Positions 52,850-59,149 of a stretch of DNA of 59,149 nt are shown in pieces. This DNA is from an uncultured Corynebacterium sp. (lineage in GTDB: Bacteria > Actinomycetota > Actinomycetes > Mycobacteriales > Mycobacteriaceae): positions 1 to 59,149 of the forward strand of contig NZ_CAMIAN010000009.1 in the NCBI RefSeq assembly GCF_946221155.1, read 5' to 3'. Each line of letters opens with the position of its first letter. Positions within the stretch are counted from its first letter, which is position 1. The position numbers were made by a program, and so were the translations under genes. The notes beneath the pieces were generated by a model. It was not told the DNA's origin and did no database searches. It was given only the letters and a program-made list of their open reading frames with translations.

Positions 52850-53377
52850 ATGACCGATACGCCTAGCCCCGCTCCTTCGGACGACGTTGCGCAGCTCATT
52901 GACTCTCTTCATGACGCCCCAGTATTCGTTTCCGAAGACTTCCCAACTGAGGTGGAGTCTGGATCGGCCGGCCTATCCAAGAGCCTCAACGATGTGGTTG
53001 AGGCGACCGAGAGGGGAGAGTCGGCGTCCAAAATAGGCACCCTAAAGATCGGTTACATCAACCAGGACGGGGAGCGTCACAACAGTCTGCGCGACGTGGC
53101 GCAGAAAGTACTCGACGGCACGGATGCGGACACGGTAATCCTGAAGTCCCCGAGCCAGGCGACGGCAGTGTCGGAGAACCTACCGCGCTATGCCATTGAA
53201 TCGAACTACAGGATTCTCAATGGCGCTAACAGCCACCCGGAGGCGACACAGGAGTTCCTCAATCAGGTGGCGGGGTACGAAACTCCTACCGGCCTGGCCA
53301 ATGTGGGAGTAGTCCTGGCGGTGGCAGTGGCAGCCGTAATCGCTTCGTTATCAAGGGTGCGAACGGCACGAAAATAG
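52850..53377 (+). CDS. Rv1476-like small membrane protein (DUF6676 type)
   Basis: A 175-residue protein of unknown function. The soluble part has no signal peptide. A segment with VFVSEDFPTEVESGSAGLSKSLNDVVE and a later SDTVILKSP-like piece (DTVILKSPSQATAVSENLPRYAIES) look like the extracytoplasmic TPM-like domain of Rv1476 of mycobacteria. One hydrophobic helix lies at the C-terminus (about 147-168), followed by basic residues. The order acn - this gene - RipA-like peptidase matches M. tuberculosis Rv1475c-Rv1476-Rv1477. No ribosome site precedes the ATG, so leaderless translation is possible. It is divergent from acn by about 225 bases. Confidence 0.75.
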   Translation: MTDTPSPAPSDDVAQLIDSLHDAPVFVSEDFPTEVESGSAGLSKSLNDVVEATERGESASKIGTLKIGYINQDGERHNSLRDVAQKVLDGTDADTVILKSPSQATAVSENLPRYAIESNYRILNGANSHPEATQEFLNQVAGYETPTGLANVGVVLAVAVAAVIASLSRVRTARK

Positions 53378-53391
53378 ATAACGGTTTAAAA

Positions 53392-53415
53392 TAGTCAAGC
53401 CTGGGGGGTTGACTA
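53392..53415. repeat. inverted repeat TAGTCAA-N10-TTGACTA
   Basis: Perfect 7-base arms around ten bases with six G in a row. It may end the upstream gene or be an operator; its right arm contains TTGACT, a possible -35. Confidence 0.4.
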
Positions 53416-53489
53416 ACCTTAAGGGGATATCTAGAAAAACGGGGCCTTTCTACAGGTGGCGCAACGCGACACGCCTACATGATCGTAAA

Positions 53490-53505
53490 TGTGACGTAAA
53501 TCACA
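53490..53505. promoter_or_regulatory. GlxR binding site, full consensus
   Basis: TGTGACGTAAATCACA equals the consensus TGTGANNTANNTCACA at every fixed position. GlxR is the cAMP-dependent CRP-type regulator of corynebacteria. It lies about 275 bases before the RipA-like start. Confidence 0.8.
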
Positions 53506-53508
53506 TTT

Positions 53509-53525
53509 GTAACTTTTCCGTTACT
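53509..53525 (-). promoter_or_regulatory. candidate MtrA-type direct repeat
   Basis: On the minus strand AGTAAC-N5-AGTTAC, an 11-base-period direct repeat with one mismatch. MtrA of C. glutamicum binds repeats of GTAAC type and controls NlpC/P60 genes. The motif memory is approximate. Confidence 0.4.
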
Positions 53526-53778
53526 ATTCGCAGGTCAAGGCAATTGCCGTTACTTATGTGACTAGTGCGATTAATGGGATTCTTGGTGAAAAAGTTTACG
53601 GCCTTGACTGATGTGCTCTAGGGTTCCCAGTGTCAACTTTTGAAACGAGTTGATCTCGAAGTGATTTTTGAGAGTCACCCGACGGGACCTGTACTGATCG
53701 CATGGGGAAGTGCGGCCAGCTGGACCGAGGGTTTCACTCGCTTCAAAGCCAGTTGTATAAACACCAGGAGAATCGATC

Positions 53779-55647
53779 GTGACACCACGACCACAAAGCC
53801 GTAAGCGAACAGTGTTGGCCGTCGCAGTGACCGCCGGAGTGACACTGCAGTCGACGACTATGGTCGCTCAGGCCGACGACAAGCGCACCGTTGAAAGCTT
53901 CCTGGCCGACCTTGTCGGTCAGGTTTCTCGCGCAAAGACTCAGGTTTCCGAAATGGAGACGCTTATGGGTTCGCTGCGAGAAGATGCCAACAAGGCTCGC
54001 GTCGACCTCGTCAACAGCCAGACCGCTGCCCAAACGGCCCAAGACAAGGTCGTGGACGCACGCGGACGCCTCAAGGATTCCGACACCGAGGTGACCAAGG
54101 CACAGGCAAAGCTGAACGACATCGCGCGTTCTGCCTATGCCCAGGGAGGCGATGCCTCCGCCGTGAACCTGGCTGCCGGCGGCAGTGACGCAGTGGCCGA
54201 TACGCTCGATCGTTCCTCCTACATCGACGCAGCCTCCAAGAAGCAAAAGAACGAAGTCGACCGCCTCGACCTGGCGCGTACCCAAAACGCCAACGAAGAG
54301 TCCTCTCTTCGCGACTCCCGCGACAAGGCAAACTCCGCCGTCGACGACGCGGTCAGCAAGTACAACACCGCCCGCGACACGCTGGACAATTCCCAGAAGA
54401 CCCTCTCCGAAAAGCAGAAGGAATACAAGCGTCTGCTTGATGAAAAGGAGAAGGCGGAGAAGGCTTTGCGCAAGGCTCGTGCCGCCGTGGAGACCTTCAC
54501 CAACACCCATCCAGACGCTTCCAGCTGGGATAAGCGCAAGGTCGCCGAGAAGGCCGCAGAGGACGCTGGCGCCAAGGTCGAGAAGACTGAAGAGCCCGCG
54601 GAGATCCCGGCGGAAGAGACTGAGACCACTGAGTCCACAGAATCCACCGAGTCCACTGAGTCCACCGAGTCCGCTGAGACTACTGAGTCCACCGCACACA
54701 CTGAGGACACTCAGCCGGCTGAGTCTGACGCCCCCGACGAGTCCCCAGCACAGGGTTCCCTCGGCAACCCGGCGGGTCTGCCGGAGCTACCGACGGAGCT
54801 GCAGTCCTCCTACGACCTGAACGCCAGCGGTGATAGCCAGCGCCAGGCCGCCCTCGACGGCCTGCGCAAGGCCGGCGAATCCGCGCTAATGGCCGGATTC
54901 ACCACTGCACTGGCCGGCGACACGGATGGTGCCGTGGCAGCCGCAGCCCGCGCGGGCCGCGAAACCGCAGGCCAGGAGTATGACCGCGCCATGGGTGCCG
55001 GTAACACCACCGCACCTGCGGCACAGGAGACTCCAGCAGCTCCAACGACCCCAGAAACTGAAGAAGTAGCCGAGACTCCGGAATCCCCAGAATCCCCAGA
55101 GACCCCCGAGGCTCCTGAGGCTCCCGACACGGCGGCTGTACCGGAGGCCCCGGAGACCCCGGAGACCCCAGAGAATCCAGCTGAGGCCATCGCTGACGCC
55201 CTGGACCCGAGTAGCCCCGATACTTCCGGAACCGCAGAAGAGAAGATCGAGCGTGTCATCAAGCGCGCCGAAAGCCAGATGGGGCTGCCCTACGCATGGG
55301 GTGGCGGTAACTTCCACGGCCCGACCAAGGGCATCCGCGACGGCGGCGTAGCCGACGCGCACGGCGACTACAACAAGGTCGGCTTCGATTGCTCTGGCCT
55401 GATGATGTACGCCTTCTACGGCGTGGGTATCGAGCTGCAGCACTACTCTGGCTACCAGTACACGGCCGGCAAGCAGGTTCCGTCCTCTGAGGCTAAGCGT
55501 GGCGACATGCTGTTCTGGCCGGGCCACGTTGCCCTCTACTTGGGTGACGGCAAGATGATCGAGGCCCCGCAGTCCGGCGATGTAGTAAAGGTCTCCGATG
55601 TTCGCTGGGGCGGCATGCAGCCCATGGCTGTCCGCATGATCGAGTGA
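53779..55647 (+). CDS. RipA-like secreted NlpC/P60 peptidoglycan endopeptidase
   Basis: Cell-wall hydrolase that cuts peptide bonds in peptidoglycan, needed for daughter-cell separation in relatives. From the GTG at 53779 it has 622 residues. A signal peptide (1-32, cut after VAQA) is followed by a coiled coil (about 38-250). A Thr/Glu/Ser repeat lies near 283-305, a helical segment at 340-410, and a Pro/Glu repeat near 432-468. The C-terminal NlpC/P60 domain (500-622) has catalytic Cys538 in GFDCSGLMMY and His583 in GHVALYLG. The coiled coil is expected to inhibit the enzyme or bind a partner such as an FtsEX complex. Two low-complexity linkers of this kind are more than in mycobacterial RipA. 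Confidence 0.9.
   Translation: MTPRPQSRKRTVLAVAVTAGVTLQSTTMVAQADDKRTVESFLADLVGQVSRAKTQVSEMETLMGSLREDANKARVDLVNSQTAAQTAQDKVVDARGRLKDSDTEVTKAQAKLNDIARSAYAQGGDASAVNLAAGGSDAVADTLDRSSYIDAASKKQKNEVDRLDLARTQNANEESSLRDSRDKANSAVDDAVSKYNTARDTLDNSQKTLSEKQKEYKRLLDEKEKAEKALRKARAAVETFTNTHPDASSWDKRKVAEKAAEDAGAKVEKTEEPAEIPAEETETTESTESTESTESTESAETTESTAHTEDTQPAESDAPDESPAQGSLGNPAGLPELPTELQSSYDLNASGDSQRQAALDGLRKAGESALMAGFTTALAGDTDGAVAAAARAGRETAGQEYDRAMGAGNTTAPAAQETPAAPTTPETEEVAETPESPESPETPEAPEAPDTAAVPEAPETPETPENPAEAIADALDPSSPDTSGTAEEKIERVIKRAESQMGLPYAWGGGNFHGPTKGIRDGGVADAHGDYNKVGFDCSGLMMYAFYGVGIELQHYSGYQYTAGKQVPSSEAKRGDMLFWPGHVALYLGDGKMIEAPQSGDVVKVSDVRWGGMQPMAVRMIE
54628..54690 (+). repeat. 9-base tandem repeat coding (Thr/Ala)-Glu-(Ser/Thr)
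   Basis: Seven units of the type ACT-GAG-TCC within the RipA-like gene, each with at most a few third-base changes. Gain or loss of a unit keeps the frame, so linker length may vary among strains. Confidence 0.75.
55072..55179 (+). repeat. degenerate 9-base repeat coding Glu-(Thr/Ser/Ala)-Pro
   Basis: Units such as GAA-TCC-CCA, GAG-ACC-CCC and GAG-GCT-CCT in the RipA-like gene, interrupted at 55129-55143. It makes a stiff Pro/Glu linker before the catalytic domain. Confidence 0.7.
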
Positions 55648-55651
55648 TGAT

Positions 55652-56428
55652 CTAGCGCAGCAACTCCCGCTGTGCATAGTCCACAGCCACCATCCGGGCG
55701 GTTCTCACCGCCCGGAGCATTGGCATTAGATGGGGGTCCAGGCTTGCGCCCACTTCGGAGCGCTTTGTGACCTCCACAATCGCCGCCACCTGATCGGCTC
55801 TGGCCATCAGCTTCGCAGCCCTACTGGGCACGCCCGGCGGCATTCCTGGCAGTCCGAAGGCATCGTTCAGGGCTCCGACTGCCAGTTCGGCACGCTGAAA
55901 CGCTGCGCCACCTCTCGGCACGTGCCCCGCGTTCCGCACCATCCTCGTTGCATTATCCGCAGCTTCACGCAGCAGCTGGTCAGCCTCGCCCGGCGAGTAG
56001 ACCGGCAGTGGCGGAACCGCCCCCTCCACTTGGTCCCATGACCAACTGACAAGGTGGGCGTCAACAATAGATGGGCTAAGCACGTGACTGACTAAGGGGT
56101 CGCGGTCGGCGATAACTAATGACGCCCCCTCCGGGCCAACCGGCAGCACGGTCGCGTCGCCGGGGCCGGAGAGCGCCAGCTGGATCAGTGGGCGCTCGTC
56201 CAGTCCGACGGGCGCCTCGTCGGCCACGGAGCGAATGCGGCCAAGCATCTCTACCAGTCCGCCGCCTTCGGGATCCAGGCGGTGATGCTTACCCTGAGTG
56301 GCGTGGAAGGCGTCGATTACTTCATCCGCCCCAATGATCCCGTGCAGCCACCAGGCCAGCCACAGAGAGGTGTTCTGTACGGGCGACCACAGTTGCGCCC
56401 CAAGCCACGTCGGTACCGGATCAGTCAT
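55652..56428 (-). CDS. conserved hypothetical protein
   Basis: A 258-residue soluble protein that I do not recognise. I start it at the ATG 56428 (MTDPVPTWLGAQLWSPVQNTSLWLAWWLHG), since the frame upstream overlaps the divergent gene. It has no signal peptide or clear membrane helix, a Trp-rich N-terminus, a central part with LSGPGDATVLPVGPEGASLVIAD, and an Ala/Arg-rich helical C-terminal third. The composition suggests a cytosolic protein with two domains. It is convergent with the RipA-like gene (four bases between the stops) and divergent from the DUF3097 gene, with 25 bases between start codons. A -10 box seven bases before the ATG suggests a leaderless mRNA. Confidence 0.65.
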   Translation of the reverse strand: MTDPVPTWLGAQLWSPVQNTSLWLAWWLHGIIGADEVIDAFHATQGKHHRLDPEGGGLVEMLGRIRSVADEAPVGLDERPLIQLALSGPGDATVLPVGPEGASLVIADRDPLVSHVLSPSIVDAHLVSWSWDQVEGAVPPLPVYSPGEADQLLREAADNATRMVRNAGHVPRGGAAFQRAELAVGALNDAFGLPGMPPGVPSRAAKLMARADQVAAIVEVTKRSEVGASLDPHLMPMLRAVRTARMVAVDYAQRELLR

Positions 56429-56434
56429 TTTTCC

Positions 56435-56445
56435 TAGCCTAAGCT
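56435..56445. promoter_or_regulatory. overlapping divergent -10 boxes
   Basis: Plus strand TAAGCT (56440-56445) lies eight bases before the ATG at 56454. Minus strand TAGGCT (56436-56441) lies seven bases before the ATG at 56428. The two boxes share two base pairs, so polymerase could serve only one gene at a time. Confidence 0.45.
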
Positions 56446-56453
56446 GGTTGCCC

Positions 56454-57284
56454 ATGAGCTTCAATTACGGTGACATCATGAAGGGGCACTCCCGCAACAA
56501 GAAACCCAGCATCCCGCGCGTAACTCCTGAGCTGGGCATGGTGGTGGAGGTCATCGCCGATGACTTCGTCGGCGCCGTGGTGGGTGGGGAGAAGACCGCC
56601 GACGGCGACTTTATTCGCCTTGAGGATCGCTACGGAAAGACGCGCCTATTCAAGCTTCGTGAGGGCGCATTCCTACTAGAGGGCAAGCCTATTACCTTGA
56701 CTCGCTATGTAGATCCCAGGTTACTTCCTCCGAAGCAGCGCACTTCCAACTCTGGTTCACGTCGCGTAGAAAACGTGCAAGCCAAGGTCGCGGCGCCCTC
56801 ACGCATTTGGGTGGAAGGTATCCACGATGCGGCGATCGTCGAACAAGTCTGGGGGCATGACTTGCGCGTCGAGGGCGTGGTCGTCGAATACCTGGAGGGT
56901 CTCGATAATCTGCCGGAGAGGCTCGCCGAATTCCAGCCTTCCGCTACCCGCCGGGTCGGCGTGCTCGCGGACCACCTCGTCGAGGGAACGAAGGAGGCGC
57001 GGCTGACCGAATTCTTAGGCCCGCACGTAATGGTCACTGGCCACCCGTACATCGACATCTGGGAAGCCGTGAAGCCTAAGAGCGTGGGCATCCGAGAGTG
57101 GCCGCACATTCCCCGTGGCATCGACTGGAAAACTGGCGTATGCCGAGAGCTCGGCTGGGGCACCCCGCAGGACGGCTGGCGCCGGGTAGCCGCCGCGGCG
57201 AAGACTTTTCGTGATCTTGATTCCACACTGATCGGCGCGGTAGAGAGGCTGATCGATTTCGTCACTGTTCCGCCGGAACACTGA
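56454..57284 (+). CDS. DUF3097-family protein
   Basis: A 276-residue actinobacterial protein of unknown function. The ATG at 56454 starts MSFNYGDIMKGHSRNKKPSIPRV, as in relatives. The first ~90 residues resemble a small beta barrel (GMVVEVIADDFVGAVVGGE, DRYGKTRLFKLREGAFLLEGKPITL). The rest begins RIWVEGIHDAAIVEQVWGHDLR and continues with GVLADHLVEGTKEARL and GHPYIDIWEAVKP. The VEG-HDA pattern and the later Asp residues recall Toprim folds of primases and topoisomerases, though the DxD motif is not standard. It is divergent from the gene at 55652. Confidence 0.8.
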   Translation: MSFNYGDIMKGHSRNKKPSIPRVTPELGMVVEVIADDFVGAVVGGEKTADGDFIRLEDRYGKTRLFKLREGAFLLEGKPITLTRYVDPRLLPPKQRTSNSGSRRVENVQAKVAAPSRIWVEGIHDAAIVEQVWGHDLRVEGVVVEYLEGLDNLPERLAEFQPSATRRVGVLADHLVEGTKEARLTEFLGPHVMVTGHPYIDIWEAVKPKSVGIREWPHIPRGIDWKTGVCRELGWGTPQDGWRRVAAAAKTFRDLDSTLIGAVERLIDFVTVPPEH

Positions 57285-57306
57285 ATGACCAACTAGGATC
57301 CTGACT

Positions 57307-57747
57307 ATGGGTCCGATCATTTGGTTAATCGCGGCAGGAGTGCTGGCTCTCGGCGAGCTCCTCGTCGCAGATATGTCCTTGCTCATGCTCAGTGCGGCCG
57401 CACTGATCACTGCCGGGGTTTCACTGGCGGACATTCCGGTGTGGGCGGAAATTTTGGTTTTCGGCCTAGCTTCACTGGCGACCATCCTGGCGATTCGGCC
57501 CATCCTGCGCAAACGCCTCTTGCAAGCGCGCTCCGAACGTACATTCGACCACTCCGAGCTGACGGGTATGAACGCTAAGGTAGTGGAGCCTGTCACTGAC
57601 GATGTTCAAAGCGGTGGCATGGTGCGCATCGCGGGCGAGCTGTGGTCGGCGCGCTCGGCAAACATGGGTGACACTTACTCCCAAGGTCAATCCGTGCAAG
57701 TGATAGACATCGACGGCACGACAGCGGTCGTGTGGGGAAACAACTAG
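57307..57747 (+). CDS. nfeD: NfeD-like membrane protein
   Basis: A 146-residue short-form NfeD protein, partner of SPFH proteins in membrane microdomains. Hydrophobic helices lie at about 3-21, 24-42 and 46-65. The C-terminal OB-like domain (about 80-146) has LTGMNAKVVEPVTDDVQSGGMVRIAGELWSARS (in two pieces) and VQVIDIDGTTAVVW. It starts 22 bases after the DUF3097 gene and ends 14 bases before the SPFH gene; this pairing is conserved across bacteria and supports the name. It lacks the N-terminal protease domain of long NfeD proteins. Confidence 0.92.
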   Translation: MGPIIWLIAAGVLALGELLVADMSLLMLSAAALITAGVSLADIPVWAEILVFGLASLATILAIRPILRKRLLQARSERTFDHSELTGMNAKVVEPVTDDVQSGGMVRIAGELWSARSANMGDTYSQGQSVQVIDIDGTTAVVWGNN

Positions 57748-57761
57748 AAGGGCTTTAAGAC

Positions 57762-58889
57762 ATGGGCTTCACAATTTTCATGGTGGTCTTGCTGCTCATC
57801 ATCGCTACGGTGATCATCAAGATGGTCGCCCTCATCCCGCAGGGTGAGGCGGCAGTTATCGAACGCTTGGGTACGTACACCCGCACCGTTTCTGGCGGTT
57901 TGACGCTACTCGTCCCATTTGTCGACCGTATCCGCGACAAGGTCGATACCCGTGAACAGGTCGTGAGCTTCCCGCCCCAGGCCGTGATCACGCAAGATAA
58001 CCTGACGGTCGCTATCGACACTGTGGTTACCTTCCAGATCAACGATCCGGCCCGCGCCATCTACGGCGTGAACAACTACATCGTCGGCGTGGAACAGATC
58101 TCCGTCGCCACGCTGCGCGACGTGGTTGGTGGCATGACGCTGGAGGAGACCCTGACCTCCCGTGAGGTCATTAACCGCCGACTGCGCGGCGAGTTGGACG
58201 CGGCCACCACCAAGTGGGGCCTGCGAATCTCCCGCGTGGAGCTGAAGGCCATCGACCCGCCAGCATCCATCCAGCAGTCGATGGAGATGCAGATGAAGGC
58301 GGACCGCGAGAAGCGTGCAATGATTCTGACGGCAGAAGGTCGCCGCGAGTCGGACATCAAGACCGCCGAGGGTGAAAAGCAGGCACGTATCCTGGCTGCC
58401 GAGGGTGAAAAGCACGCACACATCCTGGCCGCCGAGGCCGAGCGCCAGGCAGCTATCTTGCGCGCCGAAGGTACCCGTGCGGCCCGCTACCTGGAGGCCC
58501 AAGGTGAGGCCAAGGCCATACAGAAGGTCAACGCAGCTATCAAGTCCGCGCAGGTCACGCCGGAAGTGCTGGCCTACCAGTACCTGGAGAAGCTGCCGGA
58601 GATGGCGAAGGGCTCCGCCAACAAGACCTGGATGATCCCCATGCAGTTCGGGGACTCCTTGGAGCAATTCGCCAAGGCACTGGCCAAGAAAGACGACGAG
58701 GGCGTGTTCCGCTACGAGCCGAAGCCGGTGGACGATGACACTCGCGAGCAGGCCAATGAGTCGAGCTCCGAGGATTGGTTCAACACTGCTTCCTCGCCGG
58801 AGATCGCCGAGGCGGTGGCTGCCGCCAACGCCGTGGCGAACAAGCCCGTCGATGATGAAGCCTCCGATAATCCTTACAACGGGGTTTAA
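57762..58889 (+). CDS. SPFH/band-7 (stomatin/QmcA-like) protein
   Basis: Membrane-anchored scaffold protein of 375 residues. One N-terminal helix (about 3-23), then the band-7 domain with PQGEAAVIERLGTYTRTVSGGLTLL and VDTREQVVSFPPQAVIT, and a long helical region at about 175-265 with repeats of the AEGEKQARILAAEGEK type that should form a coiled coil. An acidic tail ends with DNPYNGV. It forms a pair with nfeD. Its stop overlaps the end of the convergent gene by four bases. Role in membrane organisation or protease control is known for the family only. Confidence 0.93.
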   Translation: MGFTIFMVVLLLIIATVIIKMVALIPQGEAAVIERLGTYTRTVSGGLTLLVPFVDRIRDKVDTREQVVSFPPQAVITQDNLTVAIDTVVTFQINDPARAIYGVNNYIVGVEQISVATLRDVVGGMTLEETLTSREVINRRLRGELDAATTKWGLRISRVELKAIDPPASIQQSMEMQMKADREKRAMILTAEGRRESDIKTAEGEKQARILAAEGEKHAHILAAEAERQAAILRAEGTRAARYLEAQGEAKAIQKVNAAIKSAQVTPEVLAYQYLEKLPEMAKGSANKTWMIPMQFGDSLEQFAKALAKKDDEGVFRYEPKPVDDDTREQANESSSEDWFNTASSPEIAEAVAAANAVANKPVDDEASDNPYNGV

Positions 58890-59149
58890 CCCTTTAGCTC
58901 ATCGGCCCTGGCCAACATGTGTACGGCTAGGGTCCAGCCGGCCTGCTCCGCATGCCAGCCAGCCGCGGCCAGCCGCTGGCTCATCGCCTGTTTGCTGATG
59001 CCCACAATCTCCGCCGCTTCGGCCTGCAAGTGCCCAGCGCGTAGCAGGGCAGTGGCCTCGCGGCCTTCCTTCGTACGCCGCGCCAGCACGTGTGCCAGCA
59101 GGGTAAAGGCCGCCGCGATATCCTGAGCGACCTCCGCCGCCCGCCCCGG
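58886..59149 (-). CDS. helix-turn-helix protein, C-terminal part (5' end outside window)
   Basis: The frame is open from the stop at 58886 to the right edge (about 87 residues seen). It contains TALLRAGHLQAEAAEIVGISKQAMSQRLAAAGW, a convincing helix-turn-helix of the MarR or SatD-like C-terminal type, and further towards the N-terminus an Ala-rich helix (AAFTLLAHVLARRTKEG). The N-terminal domain is outside, so the family cannot be fixed. It is convergent with the SPFH gene, four bases overlapping. Confidence 0.65.
   Translation of the reverse strand, partial: PGRAAEVAQDIAAAFTLLAHVLARRTKEGREATALLRAGHLQAEAAEIVGISKQAMSQRLAAAGWHAEQAGWTLAVHMLARADELKG

Larger units (their letters stand above)
53378..53778 (+). 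other. 400-base regulatory region before the RipA-like gene
   Basis: No gene is found. From left to right it holds the inverted repeat at 53392-53415 with a promoter-like TTGACT (53409-53414) 17 bases before TAGAAA, the GlxR site at 53490-53505, and the GTAAC repeats at 53509-53525 with another GTTACT at 53549. The part from 53630 to 53690 can form short, competing hairpins (TCAACT/AGTTGA; CTC-GAA/TTTTGAG; GTGA/TCAC). Purine GGAG lies at 53766-53769, ten bases before the GTG. I do not see the signature of a ydaO (cyclic di-AMP) riboswitch, which regulates such genes in other actinobacteria. Confidence 0.6.

Noticed and set aside
53630..53770. ydaO cyclic di-AMP riboswitch before the RipA-like gene
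   Set aside because: Position and gene type fit, but the conserved sequence blocks I remember for actinobacterial members are not seen. Left for a covariance-model search.

Overview
This window is a stretch of chromosome from a high-GC actinobacterium of the genus Corynebacterium. By eye the GC content is a little above 60%. The genus call rests on gene content and order: the run gapA-pgk-tpiA-ppc-secG, the tkt-tal-zwf-opcA-pgl operon, sufR-sufBDCSUT divergent from an MptB-like mannosyltransferase, acn-acnR with an AcnR-type operator, and TGTGA-N6-TCACA sites of GlxR type. The species cannot be told from the sequence alone. Almost all of the window is core genome. I see no insertion sequence, prophage, CRISPR array, tRNA or rRNA.

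Layout. 1-6170, plus strand: end of fmt, then rsmB, rpe, ribD, ribE, ribBA and ribH (tRNA/rRNA modification, then riboflavin synthesis), with a perfect palindrome in front of ribE. 6206-11763, plus: a PH-domain membrane protein, uvrC, rapZ, a YvcK-like protein and whiA. 11925-18433, plus: lower glycolysis (gapA, pgk, tpiA), the anaplerotic ppc, and secG. 18452-25306, minus: the pentose-phosphate operon read tkt, tal, zwf, opcA, pgl. 25564-32050: ctaB (plus) facing a minus-strand group read mptB, ABC ATPase, ABC permease, ctaA and a two-helix membrane protein; ctaA and ctaB together make heme A. 32264-38670, plus: sufR and the complete SUF iron-sulfur assembly operon. 38660-42535: a lycopene-cyclase-like flavoprotein (minus), an ABC-F ATPase (plus) and a stand-alone class I glutamine amidotransferase (minus). 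42561-46680: a large fused indolepyruvate ferredoxin oxidoreductase (minus), divergent from an Lrp/AsnC regulator. 46657-52624, minus: acn, acnR, an ACT-domain protein, a UPF0210 protein and a second two-helix membrane protein. 52850-58889: a small tail-anchored protein, a RipA-like NlpC/P60 peptidase behind a 400-base upstream region, a pair of divergent unknown genes, then nfeD with an SPFH protein. The right edge cuts a gene carrying a helix-turn-helix.

How it fits together. The genes cover central carbon flow (glycolysis, pentose phosphate, PEP carboxylase, aconitase) and cofactor supply (FMN/FAD, heme A, Fe-S). The SUF products serve aconitase and the ferredoxin oxidoreductase in the same window. 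Two envelope functions are present: lipomannan synthesis (MptB-like) and peptidoglycan hydrolysis (RipA-like).

The most informative signals outside genes are: an AcnR operator placed against the acn -10 box; a GlxR site upstream of the RipA-like gene matching its consensus at every fixed position; a candidate SufR operator; a 20-base palindrome before ribE; three separate symmetric elements between the oxidoreductase and its Lrp neighbour; an acn-acnR hairpin whose wobble pair fits only one transcript direction; and several genes whose -10 box lies 7-8 bases before the start codon, which suggests leaderless mRNAs. I found no clearly new multi-gene system. The best leads are these regulatory elements, the isolated cyclase-like gene, the two-helix paralog family and the Toprim-like motif in the DUF3097 protein.
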